From positions 43,538,568 to 43,602,567 of the forward strand of contig OY365809.1 in NCBI GenBank assembly GCA_959347315.1: a DNA stretch of 64,000 bases. Direction: 5' to 3'. Both the position numbers and the translations under genes were made by a program. Positions within the stretch are counted from its first letter, which is position 1. The number at the start of each line of letters is the position of its first letter. This document shows positions 10,901 to 22,715 of the stretch, one piece after another. This stretch comes from Bimastos eiseni (lineage: Eukaryota; Annelida; Clitellata; Crassiclitellata; Lumbricidae). Under the pieces are notes generated by a model. It did no database searches. It worked only from the letters and a program-made list of their open reading frames with translations, and had not been told where the DNA came from.

Positions 10901-13178
10901 CAAATAGCATATTCAAATACTCGGATTCAGTATCCGGTGGAAATTGTCTACCCAGTCGGTTCTGAAGTTCAACGACTTCTTATAACTACAATGGTCGTTA
11001 ACAAAAATTATTATGAGCTGAACACCTATTTAGGAAGTCCTTTGTGAGTCCTTTGTGAGGTACTTTATAGTAATATTGATACTAAAAATCCAGAAACATT
11101 ATGTGGATACAGCAGTTAGATTTCAAACTAGAAAACAGATCCTTTCCAAAAGGAAGGACTTTCATGGTGTTTCGGACTTGCGTTCTCACTTCTCACCGTC
11201 TTCAAATGAAAGCGATCCGGCAAAGACAAGAGCTGCATACTCTCCTACACTGTAACCGGCTGCTGAAATGCAGTTCTCGATGGCCTGGAAAATCATTCAA
11301 TCAATAAATTAAATGGTATAGGAAATTTTTAAACTACAGGTATATACGAAATAAACTGAAACGTAAATAACTTTGAAGACGTCAACAGCCTGTGTTGCTA
11401 TAAGATGTTGTTAAATTTCGGAATAACAAAAACACTAGTTCTAACACTTTCATGACACTGAACATATGAAACAGTTCAGACTGCAAGGACAAAGTTAAAC
11501 AAAAACTACAACAACAGTAATAATAATAATAAATATTAATAATTTTCATAGAAGATCCAACTAACAGCATACAACCACTGACAATAGAAACCGAAATCAA
11601 CACCGAACTGAAAAGTAGTCGTAACTGCAGTTTGCAATTTCTACATTACCATTGATATCTAAGCCAGATGCAGGAAGAGATTGCAATAATTAAGCTCTTG
11701 ATGAGGTTTAACATCATACAAGATTGTGTAGAGAGCACTATTTATTAGTCTTCCCTTAGAATGACAAATCTTCAAATACTGTTACATTTAATACGTTGAA
11801 ATTCGTTCCTTCATAAATCCAAACAGCATTCCATAAAAAAACTACTCAGAGGCATTCCAGTTTTCAGATGGATGAGGAAGATTTCAGATAGAGTCCCAGG
11901 CTGTATCCATATCTCTGAAGGATGGCCATTCCAGATTACTGGGCCCACCCCAGAAAAGGCTCGATCCTTCATAGTCACAGTACAGTGAATTGAACCAAAA
12001 AAGCTCCCTTGTCCGATGACTGTAGGGCACAATGCCCCGGGCAACCAAAACTCAAACAGCACAGCTCATACATGTTGACTGGGGTGATGCCCTAGTGACA
12101 TCCCCATACCAGGTTACCCTGTATTCACCATACAAGGCTACTCTGTACTCAACTTGCTTGGTGGGTAAGGCTGCCAACGAGTACCTGAGTACCCGACCGA
12201 AGCTACCCAGGTAATGAAATCGGGTTTCAGGTACCAAAAATTCCATAAAAATGCGCAATTTTACCTCAACATATGCCAAAAATAATCCCTTGGCATATTG
12301 GCTGACTGCCCAGGCAATGAAATCGATTCTTGGGGCCCGACATCCCGCAAAAATGCGCAATTTTCTACATTTCCTAACAAAATATCTGCGCGGTCGGGTA
12401 CCCGAATGTGCAGGTCGACGGGTACCCGGGTCGTCATTTCAACATTTTTTGACAGCCTTATTGGCGGGTATGGAGTCAATGAAGAACATCTAACATAATT
12501 ATAGCTGGAGTGGTGAAAATTAAATGCACTCACCCACGGATCTGTCTCCTTGAGTTTCTCGACCGCTGCTAAAGATGTAACCACAACTGCCGGCTGGCAG
12601 TACGTTGTCATATCGAGAGTCTGCTTCGGACCATTGATGCAAATATCGAGCAAATCATAGCCAAGTATCTTGCTCGCAAGGCCGTACATCTTTTCAACGT
12701 TGGGATACTCGAGAAGTTTCTTCCCCATTCCCACAAACTGACTTCCTTGACCGGGGAAGAGCAGAAGACTCGTTTCACGTGGATTGATCTTCGGCCGAAA
12801 AGCATGTCTCGTCTGGTCACGATTCTTGTTGTTCAGACTCTGAAAGTCGGAAGGAAATTCCGGATTCTGATCCGATGGGGAAAGAGATGCGCTCTGCAGA
12901 TAGTTTAGGGAGAAAGACTCGTCAGTCCTAGACTTGCCTCGAGCAATCCTCTGCTGAGGATTTGAAGCAGACAAATAACTTGCATCTTCTGGTGAATGTT
13001 GACCAATTTGTGAGTCCTTTTCGGCGTGCTTTTCATGCTTATGATTCTTGGGAACTGATGTGCCACGAACCGTTCGTACTTCGCGGCAGCTTTTTATCAG
13101 GCTTGAAAGCCTGCTGCAAGAAAGTAAACTTGCCTTATCATGCAGAAAGTTTCTCAGAAAATACTTGGGTGGATGCAT
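7924..13178 (-). CDS. MCAT: Malonyl-CoA:acyl-carrier-protein transacylase, mitochondrial (449 aa)
   Basis: Moves the malonyl group from malonyl-CoA to mitochondrial ACP, the entry step of mitochondrial type II fatty-acid synthesis, which feeds lipoate synthesis. Coding exons: 12534-13178, 11197-11284, 9676-9896, 7924-8319; all join in phase with GT-AG introns. The acyltransferase fold is clear: FPGQGSQ at 141-147, nucleophile elbow GYSVGE with Ser227, malonyl-binding Arg252 in KVRAEAM, and catalytic His345 in GAFH. The N-terminus is basic and Ser/Arg-rich (mitochondrial targeting) and about 75 residues longer than the human protein before the GQGSQ motif. An acceptor-like T-tract and AG at 13197 just upstream of the ATG suggests a separate 5' UTR exon. 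It is divergent from DTWD2, about 3.3 kb away. Confidence 0.93.
8387..8823. mobile_element. Inverted-repeat MITE-like element in MCAT intron 3
   Basis: The left end GGGGCCGTCCACATATTACG is the imperfect reverse complement of the right end (8798-8823, ...ATATATGGATGGGCCC). G-rich runs sit inside both ends (8410-8475 and 8770-8780). There is no protein-coding content. I could not define a clear target duplication. Confidence 0.55.
8940..9100. repeat. Minisatellite, about 17-bp unit 'tcctaagccacctgta'
   Basis: About nine degenerate tandem copies in MCAT intron 3. Confidence 0.75.
12050..12470. repeat. Duplicated repeat block in MCAT intron 1
   Basis: Two copies of a block of about 110 bp, recognisable by 'aatgaaatcg' followed by 'aaaaatgcgcaatttt' (near 12213-12265 and 12315-12365), next to GGTACCCGGG-type inverted motifs. 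Nothing coding; probably a decayed dispersed repeat. Confidence 0.45.
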
Positions 13179-13290
13179 TTTGAAAATTCTTCGGTCCTGT
13201 AAAAAAATTTTCAGACATCCGTAGCATATTTGGCATGTGAATACGAAGAATAATGGTTTCTGATGTTTCAATTTGAGAACATTGCGTATG

Positions 13291-13480
13291 GCACAGTGGC
13301 CGATCGGTTAAAGTGGTCAGCCCGTAACATTCGGTGGGCGCTGAGCGAGCGGGTTCAACCCTCGTCCGGGGAGTCACTGTGTAGGGAGGCGCCTTGAACA
13401 AGTCCTTCGCGCACATTTGCTCTGCAGTACAACTGCAATTGCGCTATCAAGGCATGTGTGTGTACTTCTGAGCAAAAAAT
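13291..13480 (+). mobile_element. tRNA-derived SINE, family A
   Basis: The head resembles a tRNA gene with pol III boxes (A-box-like TGGCCGATCGGTTAAAG, B-box-like GGGTTCAACCC), followed by a family-specific body 'tctgcagtacaactgcaatt' and a 3' 'acttctgagcaaaaaat' end. Related copies are at 59012, 63547 and, on the minus strand, 36341. Confidence 0.75.
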
Positions 13481-14140
13481 GTTGGAAGAAGGGCGGTATC
13501 AAATTTCGGTAATAACTAAATAAAAAAACATTGCAAATTTCATATTTTCAAAGCTGATGCTTAGAAAATATTTAGTTATAAGTCAGTAGAGCACTCCAAG
13601 ACATTTTACTGATAGCTTTGGTGAATGTAGGATAACCCTTACAAGCAAACGTACTAGATTATAGAAAGCGACCATATACGGTCTCAACCATGCTCATTAT
13701 TTAATGAATTGATTGGATGAGATTGCTTCGCACTTGATTGTATGCCTTGCCATATAAGGTCCCCATACACGAATAATACTATCCCGAAATGTAAACCTCT
13801 GAAAAAGCCAATTTCAGGAAGTGAACCGTGTTCTGCACGCTATCTTTCATAAAGACTCGTGAGTTGCAGCCTACACTCTATCAGCCTATCTAGCTGACTG
13901 GGCCAGTAAACCTTCTACAGTATTGGCTTTTAACCTGGGGTGCCAATAAGCTCAAGAGTTGCGCAATTCACTTCTCAGGTGAGAAAGGAGAGGGTCATAC
14001 AAAACATAGTTATTGCACATGAAAAGTTTACATCCTTCAAAGATACAATTCCATCATGGATGAGAAGTATAGAGAATGGAAATTTTGGACAGGTTTTCAT
14101 CGTTGGAAGAAAGACATGAATCGGTCACAGCCAAAATTGG

Positions 14141-14610
14141 GTAAAATTGTATTTTAGCGTATTTTCTTGAGAAATTTTGCAAAAAAACAAATAGCGTATT
14201 TTATTATTGAGATGGCATTCTTTAATCAATTCAGCTTCCATTTAGGTGTATTATTTTTACCAATCCAGTTTCCATTTATGTATATTATTTTCATCAATCC
14301 AACTTCCATTTAGAGTTCTTTTCATCATTCGAGTTTCTGCATACATGGCCTTGATTACATCGATTCCACTTCCATCGTAACGACATTCTCGTATCAATCC
14401 AGCATACTTAAGCATTGATACTTTCATCAATCCAGATACCGTTTAAGCATAATTCCTTTCATCAATCCAGTTTCTACTTACACAGACTTCTTTTCATCAA
14501 TCCCGGCTCCATTTAAGGTAAAGCTGGACATTCGCGTCAAATATTAAAATAAGCTAAAATACGAGTAGACTGAACGGTCAATATTAAAGTACGCTAAAAT
14601 ACGATTTTAC
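14141..14610. mobile_element. Inverted-repeat element filled with a 36-bp minisatellite
   Basis: Left end GTAAAATTGTATTTTAGCGT is repeated in inverse at 14587-14610 (ACGCTAAAATACGATTTTAC). The interior (about 14215-14535) is a degenerate tandem repeat of 'tttcatcaatccagtttccattta', unit about 36 bp. No coding potential. Minisatellite-carrying MITEs of this design are known from invertebrates. Confidence 0.6.
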
Positions 14611-14643
14611 ACAAACTTGACTATTTATATAGTTCAGTAATTA

Positions 14644-15335
14644 TATGTGCGTCAATTTGTCATACGTATTCGTTTCAATAATTAATGCTGCTCTGGTAGC
14701 ACTATAAAGTGCCCATACATTTGCATTGGTGATTGAAACGTTCCAGCACCTGGTGTTTTGCATAGTTAGAAGGGTAATAGGCCTTGTAAAGCGCTTTAAG
14801 ATGTATCGGGGCTGAGTATGTCATTTAGGTTGGCAAACTTGCACTAAGCTATTAAGCTGTGAAAACCATTGCAAATGTATGGGCACTTTATAGTGCTACC
14901 ACAGCGGCATTAATGCTTGAAACGCTTCAGCACCGGGTGTTTTGCATAGTTCATTAGATGGGTAAGAGTCCTTGTAAAATGCTTTAAGATGTATTGGGGT
15001 TGAGTATGTCATTTAGGTTGGCAAACTTGTACTATGCTATAATGCGGTGAAAACCATTGCAAATTTATGGGCGCTTTAAAATGCCACAACGGCATCATTA
15101 ATAATTGAAACATTCAAGCACCTGGTGTTTTGCGTAGTCCTTTAGATGGGTAATAGGCCTTGTAGAGCGCTTTAAGATGTATAGCGGCTGAGTATGTCAT
15201 CTAGGTTTTCAAACTTGTAGAATTTCACATGCATCGTGAAAAACAATGCAATTATAGTTATTGGGGATAGCACTCACCAATCGAATGTGATGTGCGAATA
15301 TGAATACGAATACGTATGACAAATTGACGCACATA
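14644..15335. mobile_element. Non-autonomous DNA transposon with nested inverted repeats (692 bp)
   Basis: Starts TATGTGCGTCAATTTGTCAT and ends with its reverse complement; the inverted repeat runs about 30 bp. GTAATTA flanks both sides (14637-14643 and 15336-15342), a 7-bp target duplication. Inside are three tandem copies of a unit of about 200 bp; the first unit is itself bounded by a second inverted repeat (GTAGCACTATAAAGTGCCCA near 14697 and its complement near 14880-14901). No transposase. Confidence 0.75.
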
Positions 15336-16495
15336 GTAATTATACAAGACGTTGCTACAGCATCATGTGAACACTCAACATTGAGTAGGTATGTAAATTA
15401 ACACAATAAACCGAAATAAGGGTAAGTATTGTTAAATTACCTTGTAGCAAACGTTTTAAAATATAAGGGCTATAATACTAAAAAAATTATGCGGCTAAAA
15501 ATCTCAAGGTCTTCCGCTACAAAAATTGAACACATGGACGCAGAATGTTCATGAGATAATTTGAAGTGTCTTGATGTCACCCGTTGAACATCACTTGACT
15601 ATTAATGTGCAGATTGCAGAAGTTTATTATTGTTGAAGAAAGTGAGTAAGTAAATCATCAAAGTAAGCGAGAAATTAAATATTTTTATGAACTTTTGATT
15701 CCTGAAATGGCGCGATATGTACTAGCAAAAAGTTAGCACCCACGGTACACATAACAAAAGCTTATTAGTAACGAGTTGACAAGACAAGAAATGAATCACA
15801 TAAGCGTGAGTGAAAATTGATTGGTACTATTTCACTATTTTCACAAGCACAAGCAAGAATTATTATTATTTTCTATGCAAACACAGTAAATCAGTAGTAA
15901 ATATATGATATTCATCTCGTGATATTAAAAGTCCTAATGTTTTTATTCGAATAGGTACCGAAAACCGAATAGGTATCATTTTACTCAACCATACGATATG
16001 AATCAGAGTCTCTCAGTAGACTAAAAAGCGGGGGTCGGTGCCGGCTGCTCTTAGTGCTCTCAGTGCTCTCACATAGATTGACTCAGCTTGTCATTCGCGA
16101 TTGCGGTGAATGAGAAGTAGGACGTAATTATAGCCTTGCATTGTTGCCACATGGTTGCATTCGACTCATGTAATTATTCGTAATCATCCGTTAACACCAC
16201 GATTTGCAATGCTACTGAGTTATCATCAGTTTGAATCAATAAAGAAGAAGAATTATATCGTATTTTCGTTTAATGAAAAAGAAATATCGCTGTCAAAACG
16301 TAGTGACTTATATTATTGAAATTCATGATATTGACAGCGCTCTTTGTTTGACGTAGCTAATCTGTGCCTCTTTATCAAGACAGTTCGGCTTTGCCGCTGT
16401 GTGCAATTGCGAGTTGATATGCGGGAGTCGTCAACAAATGCGTTTAGTTTTATTTCACTGTTAAACGTAGTTGTATAAACTCAATCGTATAAATT

Positions 16496-19400
16496 ATGAG
16501 TGATGACGAAATATTCTCGGTCTTGTCGGACCTGTGTTCGATTCAAGCAGATCCACCGGTCATTAGGAGTGTTTGCAAAAAGTGCAGGTACTCATAACTT
16601 CTAGTCGGTGGCATGTGTGTGTGCTTCTAATTAAGAGCCGTCAACTCATTTATATTTCATCTTATTTCATCATGAAAAGTTACGCAAAACCGTCCTCTGT
16701 AGATCATGCGCAGCGAGCTTCAGTGCATCTATAGTGTCAAGAGGAGCGGGTCAAATGAATTGTCTGGACCTTGGACAGATGATGGCTGGAAGGTTTGAAG
16801 TTTCTTGTGAGTGTGTGAAACGACTTTAAATTTTTTGCTCCGGTATATTTTAAGCCAGCAGAGTGATTTGAGGAGAGTAGTGACGTGGTGGTATTTGGCG
16901 GTTTTAGTGATACCACGGGTAAGAGTAGTCTGATTATTCATTCATTACGAAGATTTATGTAGCGCCCCTAACGGCTACTACTCAGGAGCGCTCCCGACCC
17001 CGGCATGGCTAAAAAGAACATTTTTAAGGTGAGTATTAAAGGAGGAGATGTTTAGTTGTTAGAGGCACTTGATAAATACGGAAATAACAACAATAGTAGC
17101 GCGGAGCTTCTGTTGCCGAAAGTTCGGCGTAAAAACACACAGAAAAATTACTTCTATGACCGAAAGTTCTTCGTATATGTCTAAAAACAACACTAACCCT
17201 GACCCTAAATGACCATCACGATGGTTAATCTGACCCTAACCGACCCTCACGACGCATATTACAAATTTTAGGTGTTTTTAACAGTGCACTTGCGCCAATG
17301 GTTGCGTATGCGCTGAGGTCTTCACGTGCTAAATTTTCATGGTTCGGCTGTAGAAGTAAAATTTTCATTAATTTTGGGCCAAAGGTTCGGCCACAGAAGA
17401 TTTATCCATAATAATAACACATGCACTTTGAAGTATCATTGAATGGTTGATTGATTGCTGTGCGTGTATTTTAGGCGACCAAGCGTAGCATGTTGGTGCA
17501 GTTACCTGCCTCCGCAACCGCTGTCGGTTAAGACGACGGTCTACATATTGCAGCATCCATTTGAGGTGAGTAATTTGCAAGATTACAGCAGTTTATTGTT
17601 ACCATTGTTATTATTCTGCACTTATTAATGTGCACAAAGTCGTTGAAACTTTAAACAGACCTTCCAACTACAGAATGAAACGTCTTGTAGGATGAATCAT
17701 TTGTCATCCAGAGTTTGGTGATCAGATCCATTCCACTTCTCTTCTGCTGGCAAACTTGAAGCCAGTAATATGATTAACAAATTTACAGCTTTTGTGGTTG
17801 CAATGGTTTTATTTTTCACAGGAGTCAAGAAGCCTTCAGACAGCACAGATGCTGGTCCATGGCCTTGAGGAGGGTCATTGTCGCATCATCAAAGGAAAGA
17901 AGTTTTCTTTGAAGAGGTCAGAATGTTGTAGGGTTTCAGTTGTTTGTTTATTCACTCTGAATGCACGAAGATTATAATCAAAGAATGTCGATTATGCCAT
18001 TATAAGACTTACATTACTACACAGACTTTTCAAAACCGAATTTCAGGCAAGCCCGATCAGAAACCAAGAGGGAAGATCCGAGAAGACTTGCAGACAGTGT
18101 ATGGAGTAGATGAGTTCACGAAAATGTACTTATGTAGTGCCTTTGTGGGATGTTTAAATGTCTTAAATATTATGATACATATTATGTACATATCTACCAC
18201 CATATGCTGGGAGGCAAATGACTAGCCTGTGATACTTGTTCGCATTTCCAAGACCGTAGAATTTATCCATTGCTGACTCAGGGACTGAAGAGCTGTATGT
18301 TAACAAATGTATATATGATACTAAACATACATACCAGCTTGATGCTTTCCTGCATATGCACCAACATTAGTTTGTATGTATGTGTAAAACCACTGGTATC
18401 ATATTGTGATGTTTTTGCAAATAGGTATGGTGTGCAAAAAAATTGCTTGTGGCAATAAATAAAAACGTGCCAAGGGTCCTTAGAACTTACTCTGGGTAGT
18501 TGAAAACTACACTTTCCCAGGGTCATTAAAACTTGCCCAGATTATTAAGTGTGCCTGGGTGATTAAAAAATCTGCCCATTGTTCTTGCCTTTGGTCATTA
18601 AAAACTTGCCCAGTCATTAAACAAATTGCTAATGGTCAATGAAAAACTTGCCCAGGGTCATTACACTGAGTTGATCAAAATTATGCAGCCTTTAGATTGC
18701 AAATCCAGTGCACTTATCAATAAGTTCACTCTGTTTTGGAGCGACTTGAAACCTGTTATATTATAGAGTTTTATGGTTTGTTGTTTGGTATAGTAAGTTA
18801 TTTTATGCTATTTATTTCTAGATTGCCTGAGATTGACGAAATTGCTCGTGATCCGAAAACTCTTCTCCTCTTTCCGGGTCCTAAGGCGATTGACATGAGT
18901 GAGTTCATGGAGGGAGAGAGGAAGAAGAGTGGTTGCAGTGGTCCATATAATCTCATAGTTCTTGACGGAACGTGGAATCAGGCGCGTGGCATCTATTTTC
19001 AAAACGAATTTCTTCATTCAATTCGACAGGTTAGTGTATTTAATGAAGCTGATAAAATCTCTGAGTTTGTAAGAGCATGGTAGCCCAACTAATCGGTTAG
19101 AGTGTTCGACTTGTAAGATTGTGTTTGAGCCTCATGAGGTAATGTAATTGTAATCAAGCAATTATGTAGCGCCGTTTGAATCAGCAGTGCTCTCAACGGG
19201 CGTCTGTGCTTTGGCAAGGGAACAGAAAAGTCCTACGGTGTCTCCCCGAAACTGGGAAGATGATAGGGTCAATAATTCCAGGTGCAGGGACGGTGGAAAA
19301 CATTTCCAAGCTGAAGGGCCAGCATAGGCAAGCTCTGCGACTGGGCCGTAGCAGAGTGCATGCACAGAAAAACAAGAAGGTAGTTTATCTGTAAGTCTGT

Positions 19401-21424
19401 GACAAAGTCTTTAATGGGCAATTGCTCAGCACATCAATGCTTGTTGCTTCATTATGTGGACAATTGTAATTAGTAACTTATTTTATAATTAGTAACTTCT
19501 ATTGTAATTAGTATTGTAATTAGTAACTTCCACATTGTAATTAGTAACTTCTATTGTAATTAGTAACTTCTGCTGTAATTAGTAACTTCCATTGTAATTA
19601 GTAACTTCTATTGAACAAGGCATCAACCGATGGCATACCAAAATCAATCCATTGTCAGGTCATGAAACTACATGCTTCTTACTATTTAAGGAGATTACTA
19701 TCAAATGGATTTTTTAGATTGATTGTCCCCTTCAATCTGATGATCAGTGGCCTGCAAATAAAAGTTATGATTGCATAAAGAGGACAAATTAAATAAAGAA
19801 GAACATTTCATCAAATCCCATTTTAATCAAAAAACTGTTTTAACCAGATTTCAATATTCTTATTTCTGCATTTATTAAACACCTGAGTTTGACTGACCTG
19901 GCCACTCCTTGGTCACTAACTACTCTGTAACCCATAAAGGGCAAAGGGTGGTAGTCTTCCACTCTTCCTAGATTTGCTTTGTGTTGTAATAGGTGAATAA
20001 TATTGAAAAGCTCATCTGTAGTGATAAGAAAATCTTATAAATTAAAATCTTATATATTATAATGTCTTATGGCATTATAAAATGTATGTCAGACTGGAGT
20101 GTATAAATTTTCAGTTAGATTATTATCAATATAATCTGTTACATTCTACAAAGGTGCTACATAAAAATCCAGATACATACATACTGCCATGTCCGTGTAT
20201 ATACATAATGTACAGCTGTACATATGTTCAAGTAGACTTATAAACACTGGTGATAAATGGCATACATTATTAAAAGTATGCCATTTAAGAATGTATTAAT
20301 TGGCTTACATTGACAGTCGTATGTTAATAATATAGAAATACGTTTTGTTCCAGGTACAGCTGAACAACACAGGTCTCAGCAAATACGTTATTCGAACGCA
20401 GCCGACTGACTCTGGTCTATCGACTGTGGAAACCGTTGCCTTGGCGATTGGTCTTTTGGAAGAACAGCCAGATATGTTTCAGGTAGGGACAACAGTTGTT
20501 TTAGGGTAGCTGCTTGTTGACAGATGGACCACTCATCTTAGCGTCTTAATTGAATTTAGAAAACTGGCCAAATTGGGTCAGTTGGTGCTATTTTAGGTTT
20601 TTGAAGAGTTTGTGACGAGATGTTACATAAGAAAAGGATCCAATGACAGCAGCAGATCTTGACATTGAATGGAGGAGAGGGGCAAAAGTGTCTAGAATGA
20701 TGGTCAGCAGTGGTCCAAGTAGAGAATGGCTGGACATTGTTGACATCTGGGGATGATCCAAGTTTGAATTTCTTGTCGAGTAGAGTTTTATGAGTTGAAT
20801 TTTGCTGAGTTTGAGTTTAGAATATTTAAAATTCTCATTATCTTGATTTTTAGTTTGGCAGTTTGCACAAGTTTTATGAATATTTTAGCTTTGCCTTAGT
20901 TTACACTGGGAAGCAGTAACTAGTAAGTACTAATAGTAGCAGTATTTGTGTTTTTAGTTACATCAATTGTGGTTTTGTACACTAAGTAATCATATTTTCA
21001 AAACAGAAAATCGGAAGATTAAAACTCGACCCATTGTTTGTTTGAGTCAATGCAGAGTACTACAAAACGCAAGCCGAGTTCCGAGCCGAGTTTCGGTTCA
21101 TCCCTAAAACTGTCTGCATCTCAACAATTGAGATGATTTGAATATTGTCAACTGTTTTAGGCACTGACACGACCTCTCGATGCCCTGTGTGCCGATCAGC
21201 TGAAGCACGGTGCTGTGCGACATCACAGCAAGCAGTATCTCATCGACAATGGTCTTTACGTCAAGCCCCAGACACACCTGATCGCACTGAAAAAGAGGGC
21301 AGAGAAGCTCCTCAGGGAGCAGAACATTCCCCTCCCGGTAACCAATCAAAAATTGGGCGACAATGGGGTAACCCCTACATCTGCAAATGTAGCCGATGAA
21401 ACTGTAGATAAAATGGACAGGTGA
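16496..21424 (+). CDS. DTWD2: tRNA-uridine aminocarboxypropyltransferase 2 (DTW domain, 292 aa)
   Basis: DTWD2 transfers the 3-amino-3-carboxypropyl group of S-adenosylmethionine to uridine in tRNA, giving acp3U. Exons: 16496-16587, 17475-17565, 17822-17916, 18822-19029, 20354-20482, 21161-21424; all GT-AG and in phase, 293 codons with the stop (human about 298 aa). Family signatures are present: a zinc-type Cys cluster CxxC...CxC at Cys27, Cys30, Cys37 and Cys39; HPFE after exon 2; the naming motif DGTW at 141-144; and a QPT...LSTVE block in exon 5 followed by a C-terminal basic helix. The start codon is the first ATG before the Cys cluster, preceded by AT-rich 5' sequence. It converges with CHID1, 1.3 kb from its stop. 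Confidence 0.94.
16935..17045 (+). repeat. Dispersed 'TATAGCGCC' repeat, family C
   Basis: Core 'gatttatgtagcgcccctaa...gctactactcaggagcgctcccgaccccggcatggctaaaa'. Related copies lie near 38205, 53368 and 55800, with partial copies near 47697 and 54598, often beside tetranucleotide arrays. Not coding. Confidence 0.6.
17071..17408. mobile_element. Inverted-repeat element with TAACCCTGACCC core, copy 1
   Basis: In DTWD2 intron 1. Shares a whole layout with 58377-58654: GATAAATA at the start, GTCTAAAAACxACACTAACCC in the centre, TTTTTAACAGTGC, and GATTTATCC at the end. The ends are imperfect inverted repeats. No coding content. Confidence 0.6.
18475..18668. repeat. Minisatellite 'ttgcccagggtcattaaaaac' in DTWD2 intron 3
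   Basis: Six or seven degenerate tandem copies, unit about 25-30 bp. Confidence 0.65.
19440..19615. repeat. Minisatellite 'attgtaattagtaacttct' in DTWD2 intron 4
   Basis: About eight copies of a unit of about 20 bp, several identical. Confidence 0.75.
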
Positions 21425-22715
21425 TTGGTCGCTGCACATCTAGACTGACCTCAACCATTGCCATACCGTTTTCCAGAGAATATGTATATCTGTTGTAAAA
21501 ACTCGCTTGGACATAGAGCTTTGAAATGCTCGGTCTTCCTGAGGTATCTGTATACAGTGTTATAGAATCCTTCCGTTACAGTAATTTAAAATTATTGTGA
21601 ATTTTGAAGCCCAGTGTTGGAAAACAGGACGGGTTGGGTTGGCTTTGCAATGGTAAAATCAGCATTTTGTATGCACACCTTTGTTCAATTAATTCATTTT
21701 GGTTGATGAAATGTTTTGTGTAATTGCTGCATTCAATGAATGTGTAAAACTTCAAAGTAACCCTAGAACTTCTGAATTTTGAGAAAAGTGTGAACGTTAT
21801 CCAATTGACTTTTCTTACATGAAACACACATAATTCAACTCTTAACATATTCATATTTGACAAAGCACAGCATGAATTCAACAATACCTACATACCAGAT
21901 AAAAAAAATCATGCAACATAGAGATATTTTATTTCTGCCATAATACACTTTCTTACTATTGCATGACAGAAGCAGATTCCAAAACTGCAACATATTCATA
22001 TTTGACAAAGCACAGCATGAATTCAACAATACCTACATAAAATATTATGCAACATAGAGACACTTTATTTCTGCCAGTATACCCTTGCTTACAATTACAC
22101 AAGAGAAGCAGATTCCAGAACAATTGATTTAATGCACAAGAGTTGAAGCATCATTGAGAAACTGGTCTAATGATTTCTTTACCACAAGATGCAAACCAGT
22201 GAGTGATGGTGAAGTTTTAAGTAATCTGATTCACTTTATGAAGTATTTTTGATGCATTTTATTTAAGCCTATGCTGGGAATCTATTAAACTAACAGAGTT
22301 GTACAGAGAAAGTTGATTCCATGATTGTTTAAAATTCTGCTTCTCTATAAGCCCACTTTGGACACATCCATATATTACAAGTCCTTCCTCCCAAAGATCA
22401 CCTTTTCTGTTGTTTCAATGCCTTTGAGAGGTCCTTAAATGAGCTATATAAATGCCAACATACAACATTATACATAACCGGAGACTTTAGGTCCTGGCAA
22501 ATGGTGACCGTTTGAAGGAATCAACAATTGCAAGAATTTAAAAGGAAATCTGCCGAACTTTGTGCATCTGTTTAGAATTGCGTAATTCACATTTTCTTCA
22601 GTTTTCTTATTTTGAATGGCAGCAAGATACGATCTTTACATTGAAAGTACACGAGAGAATCTTCATATTGAAAGTGCAAGGGACGCAACCAATTTGTCTA
22701 AGGAAATGATGCTGA
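21425..22715. other. Convergent intergenic DNA between DTWD2 and CHID1
   Basis: 3' UTR space of both genes. Contains the tandem duplication at 21845-22122 (listed separately). A minus-strand AATAAA near 22256 could serve CHID1. No coding gene seen. Confidence 0.45.
21845..22122. repeat. Tandem duplication of about 145 bp
   Basis: The block beginning 'catattcatatttgacaaag' occurs at about 21847 and again at about 21991, identical for the first 50 bases and then diverging. The short frames at 21576 and 21835 are two readings of this duplication and are not genes. Confidence 0.75.

Larger units (their letters stand above)
13179..16495. other. Divergent intergenic region between MCAT and DTWD2
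   Basis: Contains a probable MCAT 5' UTR exon edge near 13196, a SINE, two adjacent inverted-repeat elements (14141-14610 and 14644-15335) and otherwise AT-rich DNA. No protein-coding gene seen. The promoters of both flanking genes should lie here. Confidence 0.5.
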
